Made by a program: the position numbers and the translations under genes. Of a DNA stretch of 64,000 nt, positions 45,255 to 52,926 are shown in pieces. Numbering within the stretch: position 1 is the first letter of the stretch; every line of letters begins with the position of its first letter. The stretch is from positions 186,001 through 250,000 of the forward strand of contig NZ_JACAEH010000004.1 of the NCBI RefSeq assembly GCF_013388945.1, written 5' to 3'. This DNA comes from Nitrososphaera sp. GTDB taxonomy: Archaea; Thermoproteota; Nitrososphaeria; Nitrososphaerales; Nitrososphaeraceae. Below the pieces are notes generated by a model. It did no database searches. It was not told where the DNA came from and saw nothing but the letters and a program-made list of their open reading frames with translations.

Positions 45255-45776
45255 CGGCGCAAACCTGTAGAGGCTCGCCATCTCCATCGCCTTTTCGCGC
45301 TCTTTTCTCCTGCGCTGTTCAAGCATCAGGCCGGCGATGTTGCGCGACCTTTCAAGGTGGTCAAACACTATAGTGGTCAGGCCTATCTTTGCAAGGAGCT
45401 TGCCTATCACAAAGACGATGCGCCGCATGACAAGGTCGCGGATTTCCGCAATTCCACGCAGCTGCTCGACTGTAGATTTCGAGTCGCTTCGCACCTGGAT
45501 GACAAGGCGCTTTCTGTTTGCGCGCGTCCTCCTTATCTGCACGAGGTTGTCCCTCAGCGCGAAATAGATGGCGAGGAGCTCCATCCTCTGCACCCCGAAG
45601 CGCTCGTTTTTTAGCGCGGGGCGGACGGACATTATCTTGCTGCTTTCGGTGTGGTGGTTGTACCAGGCTATGTAGCCGGAAGGCGAGGCGTCAGCGTCTA
45701 TAACTATTGTGTGCTGCCGCAACACGTACTTACTATATGCGCCGGCCCGTATATGTGCATATTCAACGGGGAGCAT
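45237..45776 (-). CDS. RNase H-like protein
   Basis: A 179-residue protein. The pattern VIDADASPSGYIAWY (first Asp), QRMELLAIYFAL (Glu) and VRSDSKSTVEQL (second Asp) reproduces the RNase HI acidic triad, with FDHLERSRNIAG in the position of the last motif (His and, for the usual Asp, Asn). It would cleave the RNA strand of RNA-DNA hybrids. The C-terminal basic stretch (RRRKEREK) is extra. It overlaps the HxlR gene end by 18 bp. Confidence 0.78.
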   Translation of the reverse strand: MLPVEYAHIRAGAYSKYVLRQHTIVIDADASPSGYIAWYNHHTESSKIMSVRPALKNERFGVQRMELLAIYFALRDNLVQIRRTRANRKRLVIQVRSDSKSTVEQLRGIAEIRDLVMRRIVFVIGKLLAKIGLTTIVFDHLERSRNIAGLMLEQRRRKEREKAMEMASLYRFAPLPLCA

Positions 45777-45819
45777 GTGCGACTATAGAAAATACTTCTT
45801 GCACATAGATTGCGTAAAA

Positions 45820-45897
45820 GAGGTTGATGGTGTGGCCCCGAAGCGTCATCGGTGGCAACGGTTCTGCTGTCGGGGTTTCCAGTCAACCTCAATAACA
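45820..45897. ncRNA. Candidate structured RNA (possible H/ACA-type)
   Basis: Lower stem GAGGTTGA/TCAACCTC (45820-45827 with 45883-45890) and upper stem CCCCGA-AGC/GCT-G-TCGGGG (45836-45844 with 45866-45875) are separated by an internal loop of 8 and 7 nt. An apical ATCG/CGGT helix is possible. ACA lies at 45895-45897, just after the lower stem, as in H/ACA guides, although 19 nt from the upper stem rather than the usual 14-16. It sits in the gap between the RNase H gene and the next zinc protein. Strand is likely plus if H/ACA. Confidence 0.4.
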
Positions 45898-45987
45898 GGC
45901 AGGCTTGACTCTGCGGCGACTGCACAAAAGCCTATCCTATGTAAAACACCGGCAACAATATAGCTCCAGCTGATCTATGCGGCAGGC

Positions 45988-46173
45988 ATGGGCAAGCGTG
46001 AAATATCATTTTTGAAAAGTTTTTTCATGCCCGACAGCATGTGCCGCAGCTGCGGCGCCGAGCTCCCTGTGGCGTCGGTATGCAGGGGCTGTGGCGGCCT
46101 GCTTTTCCGCGGCTGCAAAAGGTGCCAGACAGTCGCCGACGCGTCGCACGCCGAGTGCCGGGTCAGGACCTGA
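45988..46173 (+). CDS. Small Cys-rich zinc protein, 61 aa
   Basis: ATG at 45988, reading MGKREISFLKSFFMPDSM followed by CRSCGAE, CRGCGG and CKRC with one more Cys near the end. Seven cysteines in 45 residues suggest one or two zinc sites. The Phe-rich N terminus could be an amphipathic helix. It ends within the 3' end of the convergent CHAD gene. Function unknown. Confidence 0.58.
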   Translation: MGKREISFLKSFFMPDSMCRSCGAELPVASVCRGCGGLLFRGCKRCQTVADASHAECRVRT

Positions 46174-46957
46174 CGCTTTTCGCAAACTTGTCAAACAGCC
46201 TGTCCCTCTCGGCCTTTTCACCCTGCATGACCGGGATTGCCTCCTTCTTCCCAAGCGACGACAGGTACTGCACCGTGATGTCGATGTCGTGTATCTGGCC
46301 GAGCATGTCCTGGAGCTCCTTGAACCTTTCCTCGGCAGGCTTTTTCCCGTTCAATATTTTTGACGCCTTTTTCTCGTGGGGCTTCCTCTGGCGTGCGGGC
46401 ATGGCCTCTAGCACGTAGCGCAGCTTTTTCAGGTCCTTGCGCAGCCGGTGGAGCTCCTCGACGTTCTTTCTGTCGGCTGTCACGACCGGGAGTTCTTTCT
46501 TTACCTTACCGAGCAGCCTGCCTGCCACCTCGTCCATCCTTGATTCTAAATCACCGTCCTTGAGCCCCTTCAGGGATGCGGCAGGCATGGCAGAGACGCG
46601 CCTTGCCATCCTGACTGCGCCTGCCACCTCTGATTTTCTTTTTCTGTCAAGATCCGCCGCAAGCTGGACGAAAAGGTCTCCCTGCGCGCGGGCGGCAATC
46701 CTTCCCCGGATTATGTCATAGTCGCGCACGCGGCTGTTTGACCTGAAAAACTGCTTGTGCGCGTCTATCTGCTTCCGGTTGCGCCTGCGCAGCTTTTTTG
46801 GCATGAGCATAAAAGTCGCCTCGAGCCGCCTGAGCGCGGTCCTGACGTCGTGCACCTTCTCGTCGTTCTCAGGCTCCCCCATGTACTCTTCAAGGCGCTC
46901 TTTCACCCTCTTTGCGCTCTTGTCAAACTGCCTGGCAAAAAGCGCCGCGGAGCCCAT
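46163..46957 (-). CDS. CHAD-domain protein (polyphosphate-associated)
   Basis: A 264-residue, strongly helical and basic protein. Conserved His and Arg/Lys patches (VHDVRTALRRLEA, LHRLRKDLKKLRYVLEAM) mark the CHAD domain, known to bind polyphosphate through a basic groove. No CYTH domain is attached. It is the last gene of the sixA-ppx-tmk-tmk-CHAD cluster, 2 bp after the second kinase-like gene, which supports a polyphosphate role. Confidence 0.88.
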   Translation of the reverse strand: MGSAALFARQFDKSAKRVKERLEEYMGEPENDEKVHDVRTALRRLEATFMLMPKKLRRRNRKQIDAHKQFFRSNSRVRDYDIIRGRIAARAQGDLFVQLAADLDRKRKSEVAGAVRMARRVSAMPAASLKGLKDGDLESRMDEVAGRLLGKVKKELPVVTADRKNVEELHRLRKDLKKLRYVLEAMPARQRKPHEKKASKILNGKKPAEERFKELQDMLGQIHDIDITVQYLSSLGKKEAIPVMQGEKAERDRLFDKFAKSVRS

Positions 46958-46959
46958 CG

Positions 46960-47679
46960 TCAGCCCTTGCCCTGGACTGACGCAAGGAAGGCGTCTATGC
47001 GTTTTTGCAGGTCGGCGTTTATCTCCGGTATCGGCCTGTTGCCGTTTATTATCACGAGGCTGTAGCGCTTCTTCATCTTGCGGAACTCCTTGGCTATCAT
47101 CCCCTGGTATATCAGAAACGACTCGAACATGTCGTCTGAGAGCCCCATGTCGGCGCCTGACTCGTAGTAGTCAAGGTAGGCGTTTTTCTGGAACACCCTG
47201 TGCACCAGCTCCTCCGGCTCGACGTCGAGGTAAAAGACGAGGTCCGGGACGAGCGCAAAGCTGAACAGGTTGTGCGACCAGCGCCTGCTGATTCCGCGGA
47301 CCGCCTCCCTTGCCATCAGCGTGTAGATGTACCGGTCAGCAAGCACGATGTACCCGGCGCGCAGCGCCGGGATTATCTTGTTTTCAAGCTGGTCGGCAAA
47401 GTCTGCCGCGTAAAACAGGCTGAGCGTCTTGCGTCCGGCAAAGTTGCGCTTGGCTTCAAGTATCCCCTCGCTTATCAGCTCCGACCTCTTTAATCCGACG
47501 TTTATGACCGCGTGGCCGGCCGCTTCAAGGTGCGCGGTTATCATGCCTATCTGCGTGCTCCTGCCAGACGCGTCGGGGCCTTCTATGACTATGAGCCGGC
47601 CTTTTATCTCGCTGTCGTCGACGTAAGGTATGCCGTGGCCGTAGAACCTGAGAGTCCTGGCCTGCGACGCGCGCTTCAC
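46960..47679 (-). CDS. Thymidylate kinase-like protein A
   Basis: A 239-residue P-loop kinase of the Tmk fold with an N-terminal extension of about 25 residues. The P-loop is EGPDASGRST, in which the usual Gly-Lys-Ser is Gly-Arg-Ser, so the invariant Lys is replaced by Arg. The base-site DRYIYT motif is present. It is a paralogue of its upstream neighbour and 4 bp overlapped with it. In this operon a polyphosphate or nucleotide phosphotransfer role is more likely than dTMP supply, but this is inference. Confidence 0.8.
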   Translation of the reverse strand: MKRASQARTLRFYGHGIPYVDDSEIKGRLIVIEGPDASGRSTQIGMITAHLEAAGHAVINVGLKRSELISEGILEAKRNFAGRKTLSLFYAADFADQLENKIIPALRAGYIVLADRYIYTLMAREAVRGISRRWSHNLFSFALVPDLVFYLDVEPEELVHRVFQKNAYLDYYESGADMGLSDDMFESFLIYQGMIAKEFRKMKKRYSLVIINGNRPIPEINADLQKRIDAFLASVQGKG

Positions 47680-48362
47680 TTTGCCGGCGCCTCCTTTTGC
47701 AGGTTCTTGAACATCGACTTTGGCAGAGTCTCGAGCACCTTCTGCCTGACCTGCCTCTGCTGCTCCTCGATGTCAGTCGTGCCGTCGATTACTGCGAAAT
47801 TCTCCGGGCCTATCATCGACTCGTACTGCTCTACTATCCTGCCCTGGAATATGCGATAACTCTCGTACGGGTCGTTGCTCAGGTTCAGGTCCATCCCTGC
47901 CTCGTAATACTTCAGCTTCGGCCTGTTCTTGACTATCCTGTCAAACGCGACATCCACCGGCACTCTGAAATAAAAGGCGATGTCGGGCCTGACCGCAAAG
48001 TCGTACATCTGGCGCACCCAGCGCGGGTGGCAGCCGCGCACCACGTCGCGGGCAAACGCCGTGTAGATGTACCTGTCGGCAAGCACCACGTAGCCGGCGT
48101 GCAAGAGAGGCAGTATGTGCCTTTCATAGCGGTCCGCAAAGTCGGTAGCATGGAGCAGGCTGAACGTTATTGGCGTCAGCAGGCCCTTCTTCTTGCCCTT
48201 TGACGTTATCTCCTTGACAGTCTCCGACGAGTTCCACTCTGTGAAATATACCGGCACTCCGGCGTATTTCAGCCACTTTTCAAGCAGCCGTATCTGCGTC
48301 GACTTGCCCGAGCCGTCCACGCCCTCCACTATTATCAGCTTGCCCGGTATCGCTTTTTTCAT
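47676..48362 (-). CDS. Thymidylate kinase-like protein B
   Basis: A 228-residue Tmk-fold kinase starting MKKAIPGKLI. The P-loop EGVDGSGKST is intact, and DRYIYTAFARD matches the phosphate-acceptor motif. The KKGLLTPITFSLLHATDFADRY segment is shared with protein A (LFYAADFADQ), showing they are tandem duplicates of which this copy kept the canonical Lys. It overlaps ppx by 4 bp upstream and protein A by 4 bp downstream. Confidence 0.83.
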   Translation of the reverse strand: MKKAIPGKLIIVEGVDGSGKSTQIRLLEKWLKYAGVPVYFTEWNSSETVKEITSKGKKKGLLTPITFSLLHATDFADRYERHILPLLHAGYVVLADRYIYTAFARDVVRGCHPRWVRQMYDFAVRPDIAFYFRVPVDVAFDRIVKNRPKLKYYEAGMDLNLSNDPYESYRIFQGRIVEQYESMIGPENFAVIDGTTDIEEQQRQVRQKVLETLPKSMFKNLQKEAPAK

Positions 48363-49876
48363 GCTATCACCCTGACAGACGCCGGCTGGCCCTTTGGAGC
48401 GTTGTTGACCTGGCAGCTGACAGCCACGTTGAACGCGCGCTCGAAATTGCGGAGCGCGTCGGCCACCAGCATCGCCGGCACCGGCTGCTTGCCCTGTAGT
48501 ATCCTGATGCCCACCTTCTTGCCTGATATCGAGAGCCGGGCCATCGCCTTTGACCTTTCGAGGATGGTCGAGAGCACGATGCACGCCGAGATCTTTTCAA
48601 TAGAGCGCATGTTCTGCGGCTCCAGGATGGAGCGGTAGCGCGCAAACAGCCAGTCAACCGTCTTTTCCTTTTTCGTGTGCACTATGGCAAGGGCAAGTAT
48701 CAGCTGCTCCCTGTGAGTCAAAAACGCGTTGTCCTCGTCTATTATCAGGTGGAACAGGTTGCTCAGGTTCGTTACAGAGGGCAGGTCTGACATCTGCTTG
48801 AGCGCGTGGCTCAGAATCACTCGCTCTTTTTCGCGCATCAGGCCCGACGACACGAGCGGCCTGACAAGCGAGAACGCGTACTGCGACAGCGGCTCCACCT
48901 GGCAGGCAAACGTGACGTGGGCCTTGGCGCGCTCGCTCGAGATGCTACCACTGTAAAACGTCTTGGCGTCGCGCAAAAATGCCGACAGTATGCCTTCCCG
49001 GAGGCCGCGCGCGCTCACCACAATCTTGTCAAAGCCGAGCTTTTGCATCAAAAGCGAAATTATGGTCGAGCCGGCGACAATCGTGTCGACCCTGTTGCTT
49101 CCAATAGCCTTGGCTTCTGCAAGCTCGTCTGCGTCCATGCGGTACAGCTCCCTTGCTATCGCAGACACGGAAGGGTAGTCGAGCCGGTAGTTGTGTATCT
49201 TGTCAAGCTCATAGTCGGACAGTTCCTGCTCGTAGCGCGCGATTGCGCGCAGCGTCCCGCCGACGCCCACAAGCGTGGTGTCGATGCTCATGCCAAGCTC
49301 CTTTTTCTCCGGCAGCACGTCGAGTATGTGGTCCTCCATCTTGCCGTACGCTTTCTTTGAAAAGACTCCATTTTCGCTGTACCTCTGCGAGAGCCTCAGC
49401 GCGCCGAGGGGGTACGACCTGACCTTTTTGATGGAGTAGTTTTCAGTGTATACCATCTCAAGCGACCCGCCGCCCAGGTCGAAAAAGAGCGACGTAGGCA
49501 CGCACGTCGACTCGAGCGCGCCTACATAAGAATAGAATGCTTCTTCCTGGCCCGTCAGAACCTTGAACTGAAAGCCCGTCTGGTCCCTGACCAGCCTCAG
49601 AAAATCAGCCTTGTTGACCGCGTCCCTGACGGCGCTTGTTGCCACCGGCAAAACGTGCCGTATAGAGTCAAAGCCTATCACGTCGCGGAACAGCTTGAGC
49701 GCTTCAATTGTGCGCTCGACCGGCTCGCCCTTCAAATAGCCCGCCTTTGTCAATCCCTCTCCCAGTTTCACCTTCACCCCTTCCTGCTGGTATGCAAGGT
49801 AGCTGCCGTCCTTTCTGACGTCATAGTTTACCATCTTGACAGAGTTGAAGCCAAGGTCGATGACAGAGACTTTCAT
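48359..49876 (-). CDS. ppx: Ppx/GppA exopolyphosphatase-family phosphatase
   Basis: A 505-residue protein from ATG at 49876 (MKVSVIDLGFNSVKM). The sugar-kinase/Hsp70-type fold shows phosphate loops VIDLGFNSVK and FFDLGGGSLEMV and the catalytic Glu region (LTGQEEAFYSYVG). A helical C-terminal half (about residues 310-505) resembles the HD-like region of Ppx. It would hydrolyse polyphosphate or pppGpp. It is tightly coupled to sixA upstream and kinase B downstream. Confidence 0.9.
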   Translation of the reverse strand: MKVSVIDLGFNSVKMVNYDVRKDGSYLAYQQEGVKVKLGEGLTKAGYLKGEPVERTIEALKLFRDVIGFDSIRHVLPVATSAVRDAVNKADFLRLVRDQTGFQFKVLTGQEEAFYSYVGALESTCVPTSLFFDLGGGSLEMVYTENYSIKKVRSYPLGALRLSQRYSENGVFSKKAYGKMEDHILDVLPEKKELGMSIDTTLVGVGGTLRAIARYEQELSDYELDKIHNYRLDYPSVSAIARELYRMDADELAEAKAIGSNRVDTIVAGSTIISLLMQKLGFDKIVVSARGLREGILSAFLRDAKTFYSGSISSERAKAHVTFACQVEPLSQYAFSLVRPLVSSGLMREKERVILSHALKQMSDLPSVTNLSNLFHLIIDEDNAFLTHREQLILALAIVHTKKEKTVDWLFARYRSILEPQNMRSIEKISACIVLSTILERSKAMARLSISGKKVGIRILQGKQPVPAMLVADALRNFERAFNVAVSCQVNNAPKGQPASVRVIA

Positions 49877-50394
49877 GATTCCACCCTCTTCATGATCCTC
49901 GGGGTGAGCAGCCACCGAAGCTCGCCTTTCGGATTTGGCCTGAATGAAGTGACGCCGACGCGCGCAAGGCCCGCCTTTTTCATCACTATCCTGCCCTTCT
50001 GGCCGTCAAACGCAAGCTCGCTCACAAGTGTGCTGAGGTAGGGCTCGTGGCCCACGACCATGACAGAAGCCTCGGGCTTGAGCTTGGCAAGCCTCTCGTA
50101 CAGTTTGGTTCTGCTCCCCTCCGGCTTTAATTCGTCCCAGTCCTGCAACCTGTTTTTTATCTTTAACTTTTTGGCGACGATGGCGGCCGTCTGGTGCGAC
50201 CTTGCAAGCGGGCTTGTGGCGACGATGTCGGGCCTGACGCCGAGCTTTGCGATCGCGCCGGCTATCTCCTCCACCTCTTTTTCGCCGGCTACAGTCAGCG
50301 CCCGCTCTGAATCCTTGCTGCCAGCGGCAAGCCTCTTGCCTGCCTCGCCGTGGCGCAGGACATAAAGCTCCACGTGCGCTGGTACTGGAGGCAT
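49873..50394 (-). CDS. sixA: SixA-like histidine phosphatase
   Basis: A 173-residue protein from ATG at 50394. The RHG motif (VLRHGEAGKR) and the second His (VVGHEPYLSTLV) place it in the histidine phosphatase superfamily, SixA branch, which dephosphorylates phosphohistidine or small phosphoesters. A TATA-like TTTATAAT lies about 40 bp upstream, so this is the likely first gene of the polyphosphate cluster. Its stop overlaps the ppx start by 4 bp. Confidence 0.88.
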   Translation of the reverse strand: MPPVPAHVELYVLRHGEAGKRLAAGSKDSERALTVAGEKEVEEIAGAIAKLGVRPDIVATSPLARSHQTAAIVAKKLKIKNRLQDWDELKPEGSRTKLYERLAKLKPEASVMVVGHEPYLSTLVSELAFDGQKGRIVMKKAGLARVGVTSFRPNPKGELRWLLTPRIMKRVES

Positions 50395-50467
50395 GTATAT
50401 CAAACTTGTCTATATAGAGATAGTATCAAAATTATAAAAAAGAAGGGGAGGCCCTTCCGCCTGCCCC

Positions 50468-52171
50468 TCAGTTGTCGCCGTTTGGACGCCGGTCCTGAAG
50501 CTCCAGGAACAGCAGCTGGCCGCCCTCTTTCAGGTCGTGGTCCCTGATGCGCGAGTCTGCGTTGACCGTGTCCTGGTCGGTTATGCCGTGCGCCTGCACG
50601 TCAAAGAGAAAGAGAGTGCCTTTCTTCTGCCCAAACAGGCTCGAGACGTCCACGATGCCCGAGGTTTCCCATCCGCCAGCGTCGGCGGCGATCTTGTCTA
50701 CGGGCGCGCCGGCGGTAGTCGGGTCGAGCACGACGCTCCTGTCGATCTCCGCTATGCGCGTTATCGTGCCCTTCTTGGGGTCGAGCTTGACGATGCTTGC
50801 CTCGTTCGGGTTGGCCGCGCCGGCCCCGAAGAGGACCTCGCCTGTCAGGGTGTCATCCTCGGCCTTGTCTTCCTGCACGTAGACGAACCCGTTGTCCGCC
50901 CAGTCAAGGTTGTCGGGCGAGCGGAGCTGGCGCGCAGGGTCGGCATCGCCGTCGTAGGCTATGGTGACCTTGCCAGTCAGCTTTTTGACGTCGGTGTCGA
51001 TCAGGTATATGGTGCCAAACGTGTCGGCTCCGTTGCCTGCCGGGTTGACAGCGTACGTGTCAACGCCCGTTGAAGCCAGCACGACCTGCCTGCCGTCCCT
51101 GGGGTTGGTCGCCACGTCCTCGGGGCGGGAGAAGCCAAACGCGCCAAGCGCCTCGGCCTGGGTCCACAGGTTCCTCTGGGTCGGGTTTCCGTACTCGTCG
51201 TAGCCGGTGGAGCCGTTCTCAGAGGGTGCGCCCTTGCTGGTGTCCAGCTTCATCCACTTGCCTTTCAGCGAGCCGGAGGTGTTAAAGTCAAGGGGGGTCC
51301 TCTCGCCGGTGTCAGACACCCAGACGTAGAGGCTGCCGCCGCGCAGGCCGTTCCTTTCAAGGAAGTCGCTGCTGTCGGGCTTTTTCTCGCCGACGTAGAG
51401 ATACAGGGGCGCCGCTTCGTCCTGCCCGTCGCCGTCCGCGTCAAAAGGCGACGTGTCGTCAGACAGTATGAACGCGACAAGCTTGCTGGAGCCGGTGTCT
51501 ACCTGCGTGCTGCTCTCCCATGATCCGCGGCCCAGGTCGGGCACGTGCCAGATGGAGTGGGTCTCGGGGTCGATTGCCCAGAAGGCGCCGCCCACGGGGT
51601 TGAAGCTTCCGCCGTCCTCCTCGTTGGTCATGAAGATGCGGTCCTCTATCCCGCGCTTGCCGCCAAACTCGTATGGCTCAAAGAGGTTTGCAGAGCAGAA
51701 GCGGCTGAAACCGGGGAAGTCGTTTGAAAGCAGGCTCGCGTCGGCGGCGATGTTGCCGTTGGCGTCGTAAATCCTGTTGTAGGCAACGCCGCTGTCGACT
51801 ATCTGGCGCGTGTCCTTGTTGATGTCAAAGTACGAGACGCGCGCCCCCGTGAGGCTGAACGTGCCGCCCATCCCGTTGTCGACCTGGTAAGAGTTGCCGT
51901 CGCCGGCGCCCAGCTCGTGGTTGGCAAATACGCGGACCGTGCTCTTGTTCAGCTCATAGGCTCCGAGCCCGTCAAGCACGCCCACAGAAACGTAATCGCC
52001 GATAGCCTGGCCTATCGTGTGGATTTCTGTTATGGATTCGCATTCGGGGCCGTCGCACTGTGCCATTTCCGGAAGACCTGCCGCCTCTGCAGAGTTTTGC
52101 AACGCCGATGACAGGGGCATCAGCATTGCAAGCACCGCAAAAACGGACAGAATTCGTTTCGTGTTTGTCAT
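50468..52171 (-). CDS. Exported PhoX-like alkaline phosphatase
   Basis: A 567-residue secreted protein. The signal peptide covers about residues 1-30 (LSVFAVLAMLMPLSSALQNSAEA). The body is a beta-propeller of the DUF839/PhoX type with RVFANHELG, FMTNEEDGG, FSRPEDVA, RSPDNLDWADNGFVYVQED and metal-binding Asp/Glu sites; a DADGDGQDE loop looks like a calcium site. PhoX enzymes release phosphate from organic esters. Located upstream of the pst genes, it probably belongs to the phosphate-starvation response. Confidence 0.8.
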   Translation of the reverse strand: MTNTKRILSVFAVLAMLMPLSSALQNSAEAAGLPEMAQCDGPECESITEIHTIGQAIGDYVSVGVLDGLGAYELNKSTVRVFANHELGAGDGNSYQVDNGMGGTFSLTGARVSYFDINKDTRQIVDSGVAYNRIYDANGNIAADASLLSNDFPGFSRFCSANLFEPYEFGGKRGIEDRIFMTNEEDGGSFNPVGGAFWAIDPETHSIWHVPDLGRGSWESSTQVDTGSSKLVAFILSDDTSPFDADGDGQDEAAPLYLYVGEKKPDSSDFLERNGLRGGSLYVWVSDTGERTPLDFNTSGSLKGKWMKLDTSKGAPSENGSTGYDEYGNPTQRNLWTQAEALGAFGFSRPEDVATNPRDGRQVVLASTGVDTYAVNPAGNGADTFGTIYLIDTDVKKLTGKVTIAYDGDADPARQLRSPDNLDWADNGFVYVQEDKAEDDTLTGEVLFGAGAANPNEASIVKLDPKKGTITRIAEIDRSVVLDPTTAGAPVDKIAADAGGWETSGIVDVSSLFGQKKGTLFLFDVQAHGITDQDTVNADSRIRDHDLKEGGQLLFLELQDRRPNGDN

Positions 52172-52213
52172 TGGTTATACCAGTTGAGGTCTGGATAAAA
52201 GCAGAGTCCGAAC

Positions 52214-52276
52214 GAATCATGTTGGCGTCCGTACGCCCATTACCCGCGCCGTACGCCTCATGCACGAGTATGATTC
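52214..52276. promoter_or_regulatory. Repeats upstream of the PhoX-like gene
   Basis: CCGTACGCC occurs twice in direct orientation (52229-52237 and 52249-52257, 20 bp apart, about two helix turns), flanked by an inverted pair GAATCAT/ATGATTC (52214-52220 and 52270-52276). A cooperative binding site is possible. Confidence 0.35.
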
Positions 52277-52335
52277 ATGGATTGCCCCGCGGCAGGGCTA
52301 TAGATGCAGCATTCTCGCTGCTGAAACTAGATAAT

Positions 52336-52569
52336 CTACCTTCTGTCCTGCCTTGAAAAGGAGAGCACGAGGCCGGCTGAAGGGGAGATCTTCAGCCGGT
52401 ATTCCTCGTCCCTTGCAAGAGGGATGAGCGAAACAGAAGAACCGGGGCACGACGGGCACGACACGTCGCGCTCGGCAAGCACGGTCGCGCTCCAGAAGCA
52501 CGACTCGCAAAGAGCAAAGCGCTTCCTGGCAAGCTTTTGTGTCGTCACCGCGTTTGCGTGCATCGTCAT
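52336..52569 (-). CDS. Small zinc-ribbon protein, 77 aa
   Basis: A 77-residue product. ALCESCFWSATVL followed by CPSCPGS gives a four-Cys zinc ribbon with the hydrophobic/aromatic spacing common to a family of small proteins in ammonia-oxidising archaea. A beta-rich tail (EYRLKISPSAGLVLSF) follows. The plus-strand ORF across this region (52424-52660) lacks such a pattern and is rejected. Function unknown. Confidence 0.6.
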   Translation of the reverse strand: MTMHANAVTTQKLARKRFALCESCFWSATVLAERDVSCPSCPGSSVSLIPLARDEEYRLKISPSAGLVLSFSRQDRR

Positions 52570-52926
52570 TTATTTCGGGGACTCGGCTCATAACCGTTGC
52601 CAACAGCTAACACGTAGAGCGCGCGTGCAAAACGGCTTTCCGTTATTCTATATTGGATAGCCTTTTTTCCAGAGAAGGACAACACGAGACAAGTTGAGGT
52701 TGGGAGCCCCGGCACCGGCAGTTCCCCCGCTCATCCCAAAACGGCGCCCGGGGTTACAACCATCAACGCAAGATTATGTCTTTTTGTGAAATAATTTTCA
52801 GGCCGCGCTGAACGCGGAAACACTAGAGTATAGTTCTATATGATTTCCATATGCCTATGTTGCCATACATGTTTCTCGTGAATTATATACGCTAACCATT
52901 AATCGGCTCTCTCGTTTCCCCGAATC
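52570..52926. other. Gene-free stretch before pstS
   Basis: 357 bp with no convincing gene. It contains the pstS TATA box TTATATA at 52883-52889 (38-44 bases before the ATG), a GC-rich part (about 52700-52760) and AT-rich strings such as TATAGTTCTATATG near 52831. No clear hairpin RNA was recognised. Confidence 0.5.
52883..52889 (+). promoter_or_regulatory. TATA box of pstS
   Basis: TTATATA, 38-44 bases before the ATG at 52927. The second TATA-type string at about 52838 is less well placed. Confidence 0.5.

Noticed and set aside
45709-45963. Plus-strand ORF of 84 aa before the Cys-rich zinc protein
   Set aside because: It overlaps the RNase H start and the candidate structured RNA, and shows no domain or good start signal.
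52424-52660. Plus-strand ORF of 78 aa with a hydrophobic segment
   Set aside because: The minus strand carries a clean zinc-ribbon pattern in the same place, and the plus-strand product lacks a coherent signal.
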